Shown in pieces: positions 1 through 7,900 of a DNA stretch of 63,228 bases. Location of the stretch: positions 19,682-82,909 of the forward strand of contig NZ_JAEMNU010000138.1 of assembly GCF_016461825.1 (NCBI RefSeq), written 5' to 3'. Source of the stretch: Rugamonas violacea (lineage in GTDB: Bacteria; Pseudomonadota; Gammaproteobacteria; Burkholderiales; Burkholderiaceae_D). The position numbers and the translations under genes were made by a program. Under the pieces are notes generated by a model that had not been told where the DNA came from, ran no database searches, and saw only the letters and a program-made list of their open reading frames with translations. The first letter of the stretch is position 1. The number at the start of each line of letters is the position of its first letter.

Positions 1-15
1 CCCCACCCCGGTCCT

Positions 16-99
16 TGCCCTTGGGTGTCGCGCGCGCCGACCAGCCAAGGGCATGAGACCCCGGCGCGCGGCCGATAGAAAGGTGTTCGGGGCAACACC
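16..99. other. two inverted repeats upstream of the aminotransferase
   Basis: Two short inverted repeats precede the first gene. A perfect 9-bp stem pairs 16-24 (TGCCCTTGG) with 45-53 around a GC-rich loop. A 6-bp stem pairs 82-87 (GGTGTT) with 94-99. Neither is followed by a T tract, so a classical terminator is not supported. They could be leader structures or the end of the unit to the left of the window. I recognise no riboswitch. Confidence 0.35.
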
Positions 100-117
100 A
101 AATGGGGCCGGCTGCGC

Positions 118-123
118 TAGAAT
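118..123 (+). promoter_or_regulatory. putative -10 box of the aminotransferase gene
   Basis: TAGAAT lies 30 bases before the chosen ATG at 153. No good -35 hexamer is visible at 16-18 bp spacing, so this is a weak call. The same TAGAAT box recurs before the acyl-CoA operon at 32292. Confidence 0.35.
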
Positions 124-152
124 GGGCAGACCCGATCAACTTGCCAGCCGCC

Positions 153-1337
153 ATGAATAGTCGTCTTTCCGTAGCGCCCTTCCCCACCCCGCAGTTGCTC
201 AGCCGCCTGCCGGCCGTCGGCACCACCGTGTTCAGCCAAATGTCGCAGCTGGCCGCCGAGTTCGGCGCCGTCAACCTCGGCCAGGGCTTTCCCGACTTCG
301 CCTGCCAGCCGGCGCTGATCGACATGGTCGGCGAGGCCATGCGCGCCGGCTTCAACCAGTATCCGATGATGACCGGGGCGCCGCCGCTGCGCGCCGCCAT
401 CGGCCAAAAGATCGCCGCCATCTACGGCCACGAGTACGACGTCGGCAGCGAGATCACCGTCACCGCCGGCGCCACCGAGGCGCTGACCACGGCCATCCTG
501 TGCTGCGTCCATCCGGGCGACGAGGTGATCGTCATCGAGCCGGCCTACGACTCCTACCTGCCGGCCATCGCGCTGGCCGGCGGCGTGCCGGTGCTGGTGC
601 AGATGGAGCTGGGCCAGCGCGGCTACAGCGTGCCGTGGGACAAGGTGGCCGCCGCCGTCGGCGCGCGCACCCGCCTGATCGTCATCAACAGCCCGCACAA
701 CCCGACCGGCAGCGTGCTGCGCGGCGCCGACCTGGCGGCGCTGGCCGACATCGTCCGCGGCACCGACGTGCTGATCCTCTCGGACGAGGTCTACGAACAC
801 ATGGTCTACGACGGCGCGCGCCACGAATCGGTGTGCCGCCTGCCCGAACTGGCGGCGCGCAGCTTCGTCGTCTCCAGCTTCGGCAAGACCTACCACGTGA
901 CCGGCTGGAAGGTCGGCTACGTGGCGGCGCCGGCCGCGCTCAGCGCCGAGTTCCGCAAGGTGCATCAATACAATGTTTTCTCGGTCAACACGCCGATGCA
1001 GCTAGGCTTCGCCAGCTACATGGCGGACCCGGCGCCGTATCTGGAGTTGCCGGCCTTCTACCAGCGCAAGCGCGACCTGTTCCGCGCCGGCCTGCAGGGC
1101 AGCCGCTTCGAACTGTTGCCGGCCGACGGCACCTATTTCCAGTGCGTCCGCTACGACGCCATCTCCGACCTGCCGGAAGCGCAGTTCGCCGAGTGGCTGA
1201 CCAGCGAGATCAAGGTGGCGGCGATTCCGGTGTCGGCCTTCTATCAACAGGGCAAGGAGTCGGGCATCGTGCGCTTCTGCTTTGCCAAACAGGACGAGAC
1301 ACTCGCCTTGGCCTTGCAGCGGCTGGCCGGCGTGTAG
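153..1337 (+). CDS. PLP-dependent aminotransferase, methionine/aromatic type
   Basis: A 394-residue cytosolic class I/II (fold type I) aminotransferase. Visible family marks are NLGQGFPDF near the N-terminus, NSPHNPTGS in the middle, the SDEVYEH segment that contacts PLP, and SSFGKTYHVTGWKVGY carrying the PLP lysine (about K245). This pattern fits the YbdL/kynurenine aminotransferase branch, which transaminates methionine and aromatic or other hydrophobic amino acids with 2-oxo acids; exact substrate cannot be read from sequence. The frame is open upstream to 102, but the ATG at 153 gives a normal N-terminus and sits 30 bases after a TAGAAT box. The next gene follows after 59 bp on the same strand and has no obvious metabolic link. 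Confidence 0.9.
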   Translation: MNSRLSVAPFPTPQLLSRLPAVGTTVFSQMSQLAAEFGAVNLGQGFPDFACQPALIDMVGEAMRAGFNQYPMMTGAPPLRAAIGQKIAAIYGHEYDVGSEITVTAGATEALTTAILCCVHPGDEVIVIEPAYDSYLPAIALAGGVPVLVQMELGQRGYSVPWDKVAAAVGARTRLIVINSPHNPTGSVLRGADLAALADIVRGTDVLILSDEVYEHMVYDGARHESVCRLPELAARSFVVSSFGKTYHVTGWKVGYVAAPAALSAEFRKVHQYNVFSVNTPMQLGFASYMADPAPYLELPAFYQRKRDLFRAGLQGSRFELLPADGTYFQCVRYDAISDLPEAQFAEWLTSEIKVAAIPVSAFYQQGKESGIVRFCFAKQDETLALALQRLAGV

Positions 1338-1396
1338 CGACACAATATCAGCCACGGCGGCGATGATCGCCGGGGCACAGCAAGACGGGAACGATC

Positions 1397-2503
1397 ATGG
1401 TGCAACGGCGTATCAATTTGAAAGACCTGGTGCTCGGCAAGTCCTCGCGGTGGAAACTGTTCTCGTCGGCCGAGAGCGGCGCCGCGCCGGCGGCCGCAAC
1501 CGGGGCCAACGCGGCGGCGATGGCGCAGTCGGTCGACGCGCCGCTGGAGGCGCCGCAGTTTGTCGAGGCGGAGCCGCCGACCTCGGTGCTGCACCAGTTG
1601 AACCTGTCGAACCGGCGCCTGGAGCGCCTGCTGCACGAGCTGCGCAACGAGCACAACGCCGAGGCCGAGTTGCGCGGCATCGCGCGCGAGGTCATCCTGG
1701 CGGTCGAACTCAACTCCGACATCGCGCTGGCCTGCATCTTCCTCAACCAGATCGCCGGCAGCTACGCCGTGCGCCACTGTATCGAGACGGCCGTGGTGGC
1801 GGTGGTGATCGCCCACGCCATGCAAAAAACCGCCAAGGACACGCTGACCGTGACGGTGGCCGCGCTGACCATGAACGTCGGCATGCTGCGCCACCACGAG
1901 AACTTCCAGAACAAGAACACCCCGCTCAACCGCGAGGAGATGGCGATCATCCACCGCCATCCGGAGGACAGCGCCGACCTGCTCAAGTGCGCCGGCATCG
2001 AGGACGAGGAATGGATCTCCTGCGTGCTGCTGCACCACGAGAACGACGACGGCAGCGGCTATCCGGCCGGCGTGGCCAGCCCGCAGGTGACGCAGAACGC
2101 CAAGCTCATCAGCCTGGCCGACCGTTATTGCGCCCAGGTCTCGGCGCGCAACTACCGCCGCTCGGTGCTGCCGGACCAGGCCATGCGCAACCTGCTGGAA
2201 GAGAACGTGCCGCCGCTCGACCCGGTGCTGGCCGAGCACTTCGCCCACCAGCTGGGCAATTATCCGCCCGGCTGCCTGGTGCGGCTGCAAAACGGCGAGG
2301 TCGGCGTGGTCACGCAACGCCGCGCCGACGACGGCGCCTTGGGCGTGCGCTGCCTGCGCGGCGCCGCCGGCGCGACGCTGGCCGACGCCCCGCTGCGCAG
2401 CACCGGCGACAACGACTGCGCCATCGCCGAGGTGCTCAGCGAGGACCAGGCCGGCGTGCGTTTCAGCATGAAGCAGATCTGGGGCGTGCAAGCCAGCCTA
2501 TAA
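1397..2503 (+). CDS. HD-GYP-like domain protein with degenerate HD dyad
   Basis: A 368-residue soluble protein. Residues 1-75 are low-complexity and Ala-rich. Residues about 110-265 resemble an HD-GYP phosphodiesterase core: RHCIETA where the first helix usually carries HS.RV, a helix with IIHRHP (HxxHP-like), and HHENDDGSGYP at about 212-223, which keeps the GYP loop. The diagnostic LHDIGK step reads LTMNVGM (about 157-163), so the metal-binding His-Asp pair is Met-Asn and the Lys is Met. Known HD-GYP proteins hydrolyse c-di-GMP through that dyad, so this one is probably catalytically dead or altered and may act as a sensor or scaffold (inference). A C-terminal small beta-rich region follows (about 285-368). 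The start is the ATG at 1397. Confidence 0.8.
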   Translation: MVQRRINLKDLVLGKSSRWKLFSSAESGAAPAAATGANAAAMAQSVDAPLEAPQFVEAEPPTSVLHQLNLSNRRLERLLHELRNEHNAEAELRGIAREVILAVELNSDIALACIFLNQIAGSYAVRHCIETAVVAVVIAHAMQKTAKDTLTVTVAALTMNVGMLRHHENFQNKNTPLNREEMAIIHRHPEDSADLLKCAGIEDEEWISCVLLHHENDDGSGYPAGVASPQVTQNAKLISLADRYCAQVSARNYRRSVLPDQAMRNLLEENVPPLDPVLAEHFAHQLGNYPPGCLVRLQNGEVGVVTQRRADDGALGVRCLRGAAGATLADAPLRSTGDNDCAIAEVLSEDQAGVRFSMKQIWGVQASL

Positions 2504-2573
2504 CCTCGCGTCGTTAAAGCAGACGACTAGCTGCCCTCATGCAGTCGACTCACTCACCCACGACGCGCGCGTT

Positions 2574-2669
2574 TCAGCGTTCCCTGGCCGCCTCGCCGAC
2601 TGCCTTTTGCACCGGCGACATGAAGTCGCCCAGCACGCTGCGCTGTCCCCGCTTACCATTGCCCTTACC
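2574..2669 (-). pseudogene. possible 3' end of a truncated GC-rich gene
   Basis: On the minus strand an open frame ends in TGA at 2574-2576 and reads as a basic linker followed by SVLGDFMSPVQKAVGEAARER. Codon use is GC-rich like the core genome. At about 2670 the base composition drops abruptly and the frame runs into the AT-rich gene at 2672-3118, with no start. I read it as the tail of a chromosomal gene whose front was replaced when the AT-rich segment arrived. No family was recognised, and a chance frame cannot be excluded. Confidence 0.3.
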
Positions 2670-2671
2670 TC

Positions 2672-3118
2672 TTAAAAAGAAAATTTTACGGCGTAATGAG
2701 GTATGGACTGCCAAATACCATCATATCCATATGCAACAAGTGCTTCCTTTAGTAGGGTCTCAATGTCGTCACAGCTTAGCGAAGTGTTGGGTGGTATCTC
2801 GAGACGTAGCAAATTCCAAACCGATTGGCCGGTTCCTTTTTTTACATTTTCAGTGCTTTCTGCGCCGAGATCCAAGACAGCGGTGAGCAAAGTGCCATCG
2901 ATCCATAATGCGAACGTAATTCGATTGGAAAGTTCTTGTCGGCCACTCAACATCCGCATTAAAAATACCTTGTTTTTTCGGTCGATGGTCCATGCAAAGC
3001 GAAAACCTGGTTCATCAAATCCATTTTGCTGAAAAGGAAGTCGGAAGCTATTCCAAATCTTCTTCAACTCAAAAGTGCCCACATCCTCCTCGGAAGCGAA
3101 TTCATTCACAAACGCCAT
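2672..3118 (-). CDS. hypothetical protein, AT-rich orphan (possible immunity protein)
   Basis: A 148-residue acidic soluble protein with no signal peptide or membrane segment; I do not recognise a family. The ATG at 3118 is preceded by AAGGGAAATT, an acceptable ribosome-binding site. The gene is much lower in GC than the flanking genes, a sign of horizontal transfer. It begins 16 bp after the stop of the truncated reading frame at 3135-3335 on the same strand. A small orphan gene just downstream of the tail of a larger one is the usual position of an immunity gene for a polymorphic toxin or secreted effector. That role is inference from layout only. Confidence 0.6.
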   Translation of the reverse strand: MAFVNEFASEEDVGTFELKKIWNSFRLPFQQNGFDEPGFRFAWTIDRKNKVFLMRMLSGRQELSNRITFALWIDGTLLTAVLDLGAESTENVKKGTGQSVWNLLRLEIPPNTSLSCDDIETLLKEALVAYGYDGIWQSIPHYAVKFSF

Positions 3119-3134
3119 AATTTCCCTTAGTTAT

Positions 3135-3335
3135 CTATCCAACATCTTGGATGCCGGCAAGAATCGTAGAAGCACCAGTTGCGAGCGTATCTTCCCCATG
3201 CGGCTGAACTGACCCAAGCGTGCCTTTTGGCGATGTGGGCAAGTAACCCTTCCTAGGAAAGCCTCGAGGAAATTGAGCAGTTGATCTTTGGCTGCACCCG
3301 CAGTCTATTTTTTGGCGCAAATTTCTTGCGGAAAC
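3135..3335 (-). pseudogene. C-terminal gene tail cut by the MITE-like element (PAAR-like end?)
   Basis: A minus-strand frame is open without any ATG from the edge of the inverted-repeat element (an in-frame TAA lies inside it at 3336-3338) to a TAG at 3135-3137. The last residues, including PHGEDTLATGASTILAG, faintly recall the HG...GS.tV..G pattern of PAAR or secreted-effector proteins. That resemblance is weak. The frame ends 16 bp before the 148-aa gene. The simplest reading is a gene whose 5' part was lost at or before insertion of the 143-bp element. What is firm is the open frame abutting the repeat; the family assignment is a guess. Confidence 0.35.
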
Positions 3336-3478
3336 TTAAGGGCACTTCGAAAAACCACCAAATTGTCGTTCCCGCGTATGCGGGAACCCATGCTGAGCCA
3401 ATGGACATGCGGGGTATAGATTCCCGCCTGCGCGGCGGTCCGCCGATGCGGAATGACGGTTTTTCGAGGTACCCTTAA
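3336..3478. mobile_element. 143-bp MITE-like element with 21-bp terminal inverted repeats
   Basis: The ends at 3336-3356 and 3458-3478 are inverted copies (TTAAGGG...TCGAAAAACC) with two mismatches. Inside are a perfect hairpin of the GTTCCCGC...GCGGGAAC type at 3368-3387 and a second imperfect one ending in GCGGAATGAC. The TTCCCGC/GCGGGAA core is the kind of short palindromic repeat scattered through many betaproteobacterial genomes. No transposase is encoded, so it would be moved in trans if mobile. It lies between the AT-rich scar and the end of the msh operon and could also stop transcription from mshN. A perfect AAGTGCACTT palindrome (3479-3488) abuts its right edge. Confidence 0.7.
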
Positions 3479-3505
3479 AAGTGCACTTGGAAATACCGCA
3501 CAATC

Positions 3506-4711
3506 TCAGCGCGCCAACTGCTCCAGCTTGCGCTCGACGAAGGATTGCAACTCCGCCGTCAGGCCGCCGGCCGTCTTGGCGCGGGCGTAGGCTTCGCGCG
3601 CCTCGGGCAGGCGCTTGTCGGCCTGCAGGGCGATGCCCAATCCCATCCACCAAACGCCGTTTTGCGGCGCCAGCCGCAGCGCCGCCTGGTAGTGCTCGGC
3701 CGCCTCGGCATTGCGCTGGCCACGTTGCAGCAGGCCGGCCAGCATGGCGTGGTAGTCGGCGTTGTTGGCGGCGTAGGGCATGGTGCCCAGCAGCGTCTCG
3801 ATGGCCGGACCGCCGCTCTCCACCTGCAGACGGGCCAGCAGCATCGCCAGCGCGGGCTGGCGCGGGTCGGCCGCCAGAGCGGCGCGCAGTTGCTGGGCCG
3901 CCTCGGCGGTGCGGCCATTCTCCAGCAGCAGGCTGACCAGGGTCTGGCGCGCCGCGTCGTGGTGCCGGTCCAGCTCCAGCGCGCGCTCCAGGCCGGCCAG
4001 CGCCTCGTTGACTCGCCCGTCTTGCAGCACCACGAGGGCGCGGCGGTAGGCGCCCTCGGCGCGCAGCGCCGGACTCATCTCGTTAGTCTCACGCTCGACG
4101 GCGCGCGAGGCGCCCAGTTTTCTTTCCGCCTGCGCCAAACGCTCCGCCGCGCTCTCGCCGAACGAACCGGCCTTGCCCGAGCGGGCGGCGCCGGCGGCTG
4201 TCGCCGGCGAAGAGCTCGCTGCGGCGGAATGCCGCGCAGCGGCCGAGCGATAGGCCGCCGAGTGTTCAGCAGCGGCCGACTCACCCACCGCTGCCGACTG
4301 CGCCGCCGGGGCTTTCCCTGCGGCGGCCGATGGTCCGGCGGCGGCCGATGGTCCGACGGCAACGGGCGCGGCCGATGCCGGCACGGCAGCGGCGTCAGGC
4401 ATCGATGCCGCTGCGCTTGCCGCCGAGGCCGCTGCAAGCACCGGCGCGGCTCCGCCGCCCGGCGTCACCAGCGCAATCGACGGCGCCACGGCGGCCGGCG
4501 CGGCGGGCGCACGGTGCGCCAGGTAATAGCGCCAGCCGAACCAGCCGCCGGCGGCCAGGGCCAGCAGCGCGGCGGCGGCGGCGCCGATCAGCACGGCGCG
4601 GTGGCGCGCGCGCGGCGGCGCCAGCACCGCCTTGATCTCCTGCCGGTCGGCTTGGGCACCCGGCCCGCCGCGCGCGTCCAGATCCTGCAGCATCTTGTTG
4701 ATCAGGCTCAT
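3506..4711 (-). CDS. mshN: MSHA pilus biogenesis protein MshN (TPR)
   Basis: A 401-residue inner-membrane protein. MSLINKMLQDLDARGG at the start is the typical MshN opening, followed by a basic stretch and one transmembrane helix (about 45-67), a long Ala/Pro/Ser-rich spacer, and C-terminal TPR repeats (about 230-400). The frame is open far upstream, but ATG 4711 overlaps the mshM stop by 4 nt (ATGA) and starts exactly at the conserved N-terminus. It is the last gene of the mshI-N unit. The family acts with MshM in assembly of the MSHA pilus; its precise role is unclear. Confidence 0.88.
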   Translation of the reverse strand: MSLINKMLQDLDARGGPGAQADRQEIKAVLAPPRARHRAVLIGAAAAALLALAAGGWFGWRYYLAHRAPAAPAAVAPSIALVTPGGGAAPVLAAASAASAAASMPDAAAVPASAAPVAVGPSAAAGPSAAAGKAPAAQSAAVGESAAAEHSAAYRSAAARHSAAASSSPATAAGAARSGKAGSFGESAAERLAQAERKLGASRAVERETNEMSPALRAEGAYRRALVVLQDGRVNEALAGLERALELDRHHDAARQTLVSLLLENGRTAEAAQQLRAALAADPRQPALAMLLARLQVESGGPAIETLLGTMPYAANNADYHAMLAGLLQRGQRNAEAAEHYQAALRLAPQNGVWWMGLGIALQADKRLPEAREAYARAKTAGGLTAELQSFVERKLEQLAR

Positions 4712-5607
4712 TTGCTCAGCGCCCAGGTCAGTCCGCAGGCCGCAGCCAGCAGGGTCAGGCCGGCCCCGGCCAACCAGGGCCAACGCCAGCCGCCACGCTT
4801 GCCGCTCGGGGTGTCGCCGGCGGCCAGCTTGACGTGGCGCCGGCTGACCTGCTGGCGGCCCTCGCCGTAGCACAGCATCAACGCCTTGTTGGCGATGATG
4901 TTGACCAGGCGCGGAATGCCGCCGCTGGCCGCGTACAACTTGCCGATCGCGCCCCGGCTGAACAGGCGGGCGCCGCCGTAACCGGCCACGCGCAGGCGGT
5001 GGGCCAGATAATATTCCATGTCGTCGCGCGTGAGCGGCCCCAGGTGGTAGTGGAAGGTGATGCGCTGCGCCAACTGGCGGATCGAGTCCAGCTCCAGGTG
5101 GCGGTTCAGCTCGGGTTGGCCGAACAGGACGATCTGCAACAGCTTGCGCTTTTCCGTCTCCAGATTGGTCAGCAGGCGCAGCGCCTCCAAGCTTTGCAGC
5201 GGAATCGCCTGCGCCTCGTCCAGGCACAGCAGCACCTGCTTGCCCTGCCCGGCCAGCTCCATCAGCCGGTAGGTGATCGACTTGAGCAATTGGTGCTGGT
5301 CGACGTCGCGCGCCAGGGTCACCTCCAGCTCGTCGGCCAAGGCCAGCATCAAGGTGCGCGGCTCCAGATAGGGATTGGGGATGTAGGCGGTGACGAAATT
5401 TTCACCCAGGGTGGCGATGAATTTGCGGCACAACAGCGTCTTGCCGGTGCCGACCTCGCCGGTGATCTTGATGAAGCCCTCGCCGCCACGCGCCGCCACC
5501 AGCAAGGTGTTGAGCGCCTCCTGCGAGCGCGCGTTGCTGAAGAAAAAACTGGTGTCGGGCGTCAGGCTGAACGGCACCTCGCGCAGGCCGAAATGTTGCT
5601 GGTACAT
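4708..5607 (-). CDS. mshM: MSHA biogenesis ATPase MshM (ExeA family)
   Basis: A 299-residue AAA ATPase of the ExeA/GspA type. MYQQHFGLREVPFSLTPD is the family signature start. Walker A is GEVGTGKT (about 47-54) and Walker B is LLCLDEAQ (about 126-133). A C-terminal hydrophobic helix (about 275-295) places it in the inner membrane. In type II systems ExeA helps the secretin pass the peptidoglycan; by analogy this one should help place MshL. The start is 2 nt from the mshL stop and the stop overlaps mshN, so the three are translationally linked. A longer relative fused to a SPOR domain is encoded at 18337. Confidence 0.92.
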   Translation of the reverse strand: MYQQHFGLREVPFSLTPDTSFFFSNARSQEALNTLLVAARGGEGFIKITGEVGTGKTLLCRKFIATLGENFVTAYIPNPYLEPRTLMLALADELEVTLARDVDQHQLLKSITYRLMELAGQGKQVLLCLDEAQAIPLQSLEALRLLTNLETEKRKLLQIVLFGQPELNRHLELDSIRQLAQRITFHYHLGPLTRDDMEYYLAHRLRVAGYGGARLFSRGAIGKLYAASGGIPRLVNIIANKALMLCYGEGRQQVSRRHVKLAAGDTPSGKRGGWRWPWLAGAGLTLLAAACGLTWALSK

Positions 5608-5609
5608 GA

Positions 5610-7421
5610 TTAACGACGCTCCATAGGACGGCGCGGTTCGAGTTCCTTGACGCGGCGGCCCGCCTCCAGCAAGTCCTCGTTCCAGCTGGCGCCGCTCTCG
5701 ACGATGGTCGGCTTGATCAGCACCACCAGTTCGCGCTTCTGCATCACGTCCTTGGTGTTGCGGAACAGCGCGCCGAGCAGCGGCACGTCGCCGGCGCCCG
5801 GCACCTGCGAGCGGTCGGTGGTGGTGGCCTGGCGCATAAGGCCGCCGATGGCGACCACCTGGCCGTCCTGGCCGCGCACCATGCTGTCCATTTCCGAGGT
5901 CGACGAGGCGGCCAGCGGCAGGGTCAGGCTGCCGGCGACGCCCAGGTTGACGCCCTTGTTGACGGTCGACACCTGGCTCACCGAGGGATGCACGTGCAGC
6001 GTGATGTTGCCGCGCGCATCGATCTGCGGCGTCACGTCGAGCACCACGCCGGAGAAGAACGGTTGCAAGGTCACGCTGGGCGAGGTGACGCCGGCGCCGC
6101 TGCCGGTGGTGGTGGTGGTGGTGCTGACGCCGGTGACATAAAACTCGTCGGTGCCGATCTTCAACACGGCCTTCTGGTTGTTCAGCGTGGCGATGCGCGG
6201 GCTCGACAGCACATGCACCGTGCCCTGCGATTCGAGGAAGGAAATCAGCGCGGCGAAATTGCTGGTCTGGAAGGCCAGGCCGAACAGCGAACCGACGGCC
6301 TCGCCGGCCGAGCCCAGCGAGTAGCCGCTGCTGGCCGCGATGCTGGTGCCGCCGCTGCTGGCGATCACGGTCGGCGCGGTGGCGCCGCCGCCGCCCTGGG
6401 CCAGCGGTGTCAGCACGGTGCCGGGCGCGAGGAAACCGGTGGAGAACTTGTTGTTGCCGTGACCGTCGCGGAAGCGGCCGAAGGCGGACCAGTTGACGCC
6501 GCTTTGGAAACCGCTGTTCAGCTCGACCTCCAGGATCTTGGCCTCGAGGATCACCTGGCGCTCGACCGACAGCTGGGTGGCGCGCAGGTACTGGTCGACA
6601 TTGCGCAGCTCGTCGGGCATGGCGCGCACCAACACCACGCCGGACTGCGGACTGATGACCACGCTGCGGCCGTCCTTGCCGACCTCGATGATGGCCTCCA
6701 GCGCCGTCTTCAGCTCCAGCCAGAAGTCGCTGCTGGTCTGGGTCTGCACGTTGCTGCTGTCGCGCTGGCCGACGCGGCTGTTGCTGCCGTCGCTAGGGTT
6801 GTTGCCGGAATTGTTGTCGTTGTTATTGTTTTGGTTGTTGTTATTGTTGTTGCCGCCGTTGTTGGTCGAGTTGCTGTTGCTGCTGGTGCCGGCGCTGGCC
6901 ACCGAGGTGGAGTTGACGCGCAGACTGGAACTGCCGCGCCGCACCGAGCTCAGGTAGTTGACCTGGAACATGCGCGTCTGCATGGTCAGCGGGCGGATGT
7001 AGATGCGGCTGCCCTCGACCTTGTAGTCGTAGCCGTACAGCTCGCGCACGGCGTCGAGCGCCTCGAACAGCGAGACGTCTTTCAGGTTGGCGCTGATGCT
7101 GCCGACCACCTCGGGATGGATCAGCATGTTGTAGCGGGTGCCGGCGACGATGGAGTGGTAGAACTGCTGCGCCGGCACGTTGTTGAAGTTGACGTTGAAG
7201 CGCTCCTCCAGCACGGCATGCGCCTTGGGCAGCTTGTCGGCCAGTTGCGCCACCGGCGGCAGCAGCGCGCTGGCCACGGCCTCGCTCTGCGTCGTCGCGG
7301 CAGGCTTGGCGGCCGCCGCCGCCAGCTCCTCGCTGATCTTGTCGTAGGTGTCGCGCCGATGCGGCGCCTGGCAGGCGCTCAGGCCCAACAGTACCGCGAC
7401 CACCAGGATTAATTTTTGCAT
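5610..7421 (-). CDS. mshL: MSHA secretin lipoprotein MshL
   Basis: A 603-residue outer-membrane secretin. A lipoprotein signal peptide ends in LLGLSACQ (lipobox LSAC). N-terminal STN/N1-like domains (about 50-150) precede an Asn/Ser/Gly-rich linker (about 195-225) and the secretin beta-barrel, with the typical VPLLGALFR (DVPLLGxLF) near the end. The ATG at 7421 was chosen because GAAGAG lies just upstream and the lipobox then sits at a normal distance; in-frame starts further upstream would bury the signal peptide. It forms the outer-membrane gate for the pilus. Confidence 0.93.
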   Translation of the reverse strand: MQKLILVVAVLLGLSACQAPHRRDTYDKISEELAAAAAKPAATTQSEAVASALLPPVAQLADKLPKAHAVLEERFNVNFNNVPAQQFYHSIVAGTRYNMLIHPEVVGSISANLKDVSLFEALDAVRELYGYDYKVEGSRIYIRPLTMQTRMFQVNYLSSVRRGSSSLRVNSTSVASAGTSSNSNSTNNGGNNNNNNQNNNNDNNSGNNPSDGSNSRVGQRDSSNVQTQTSSDFWLELKTALEAIIEVGKDGRSVVISPQSGVVLVRAMPDELRNVDQYLRATQLSVERQVILEAKILEVELNSGFQSGVNWSAFGRFRDGHGNNKFSTGFLAPGTVLTPLAQGGGGATAPTVIASSGGTSIAASSGYSLGSAGEAVGSLFGLAFQTSNFAALISFLESQGTVHVLSSPRIATLNNQKAVLKIGTDEFYVTGVSTTTTTTGSGAGVTSPSVTLQPFFSGVVLDVTPQIDARGNITLHVHPSVSQVSTVNKGVNLGVAGSLTLPLAASSTSEMDSMVRGQDGQVVAIGGLMRQATTTDRSQVPGAGDVPLLGALFRNTKDVMQKRELVVLIKPTIVESGASWNEDLLEAGRRVKELEPRRPMERR

Positions 7422-7447
7422 AATGCGTCTCTTCATCAATAGCAACA

Positions 7448-7900
7448 TCAACGGGCCGTCGCCGGCCGCGCGTCCGCCTGTTCGGCGGGCAATAGGGTGA
7501 GCACCTCGACCTTGGCGCCGCGCCGCAGCACGACGCTGTTCTTGTCGACCTTGGTCAACACGGCGCCGTTGAACTTGTCGCCGCGCCGCACGGTCTGGCC
7601 GTCGATCACGGCGACCTGGCGGCCACGGCTGCCGGTCAGCACCGATTGCAGCTGCGGCCGGCCGCCGTTGGCTGGCGGCGCGGCAACGACGACAGCGCCA
7701 CCCAGCGCCCGCATCGCCTCGGGCGGCGGCCGGGTCGGGTCGGGCAGCGTCTGCGAGGAAGCCGAAGCCGGGGCCGGGGCCGGGGCCGGCGCCGGCCCCG
7801 GGGCAAAATTCTGCGCCGGCGCCAGCACCGGCGCCAAACTCAGCGCCAGCACCGGCAGCCAGCGCCGGACGGCGGCCTTAGCGTATCGGATGGTGCTCAT
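7448..7900 (-). CDS. mshK: MSHA biogenesis protein MshK
   Basis: A 150-residue exported protein, related to the GspC/PilP periplasmic linkers. An N-terminal hydrophobic segment is followed by a Pro/Ala-rich spacer, the characteristic LPDPTRPP motif, and a small C-terminal beta-domain (VLTGSRGRQVAVIDGQTV ... GD.F). ATG 7900 overlaps the mshJ stop by 4 nt, so I prefer it to the ATG at 7912. It probably links the inner-membrane MshIJ platform to the MshL secretin. Confidence 0.85.
   Translation of the reverse strand: MSTIRYAKAAVRRWLPVLALSLAPVLAPAQNFAPGPAPAPAPAPASASSQTLPDPTRPPPEAMRALGGAVVVAAPPANGGRPQLQSVLTGSRGRQVAVIDGQTVRRGDKFNGAVLTKVDKNSVVLRRGAKVEVLTLLPAEQADARPATAR

Noticed and set aside
2539..2886. 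115-codon plus-strand frame across the edge of the AT-rich segment
   Set aside because: It spans the sharp composition change and is opposite the more gene-like minus-strand frames; composition is not protein-like.
3545..4870. Long plus-strand open frame across mshN and the end of mshM
   Set aside because: It is a shadow of genes with clear MSHA signatures on the minus strand; its translation is Arg/Gln/Gly-rich and matches no family.
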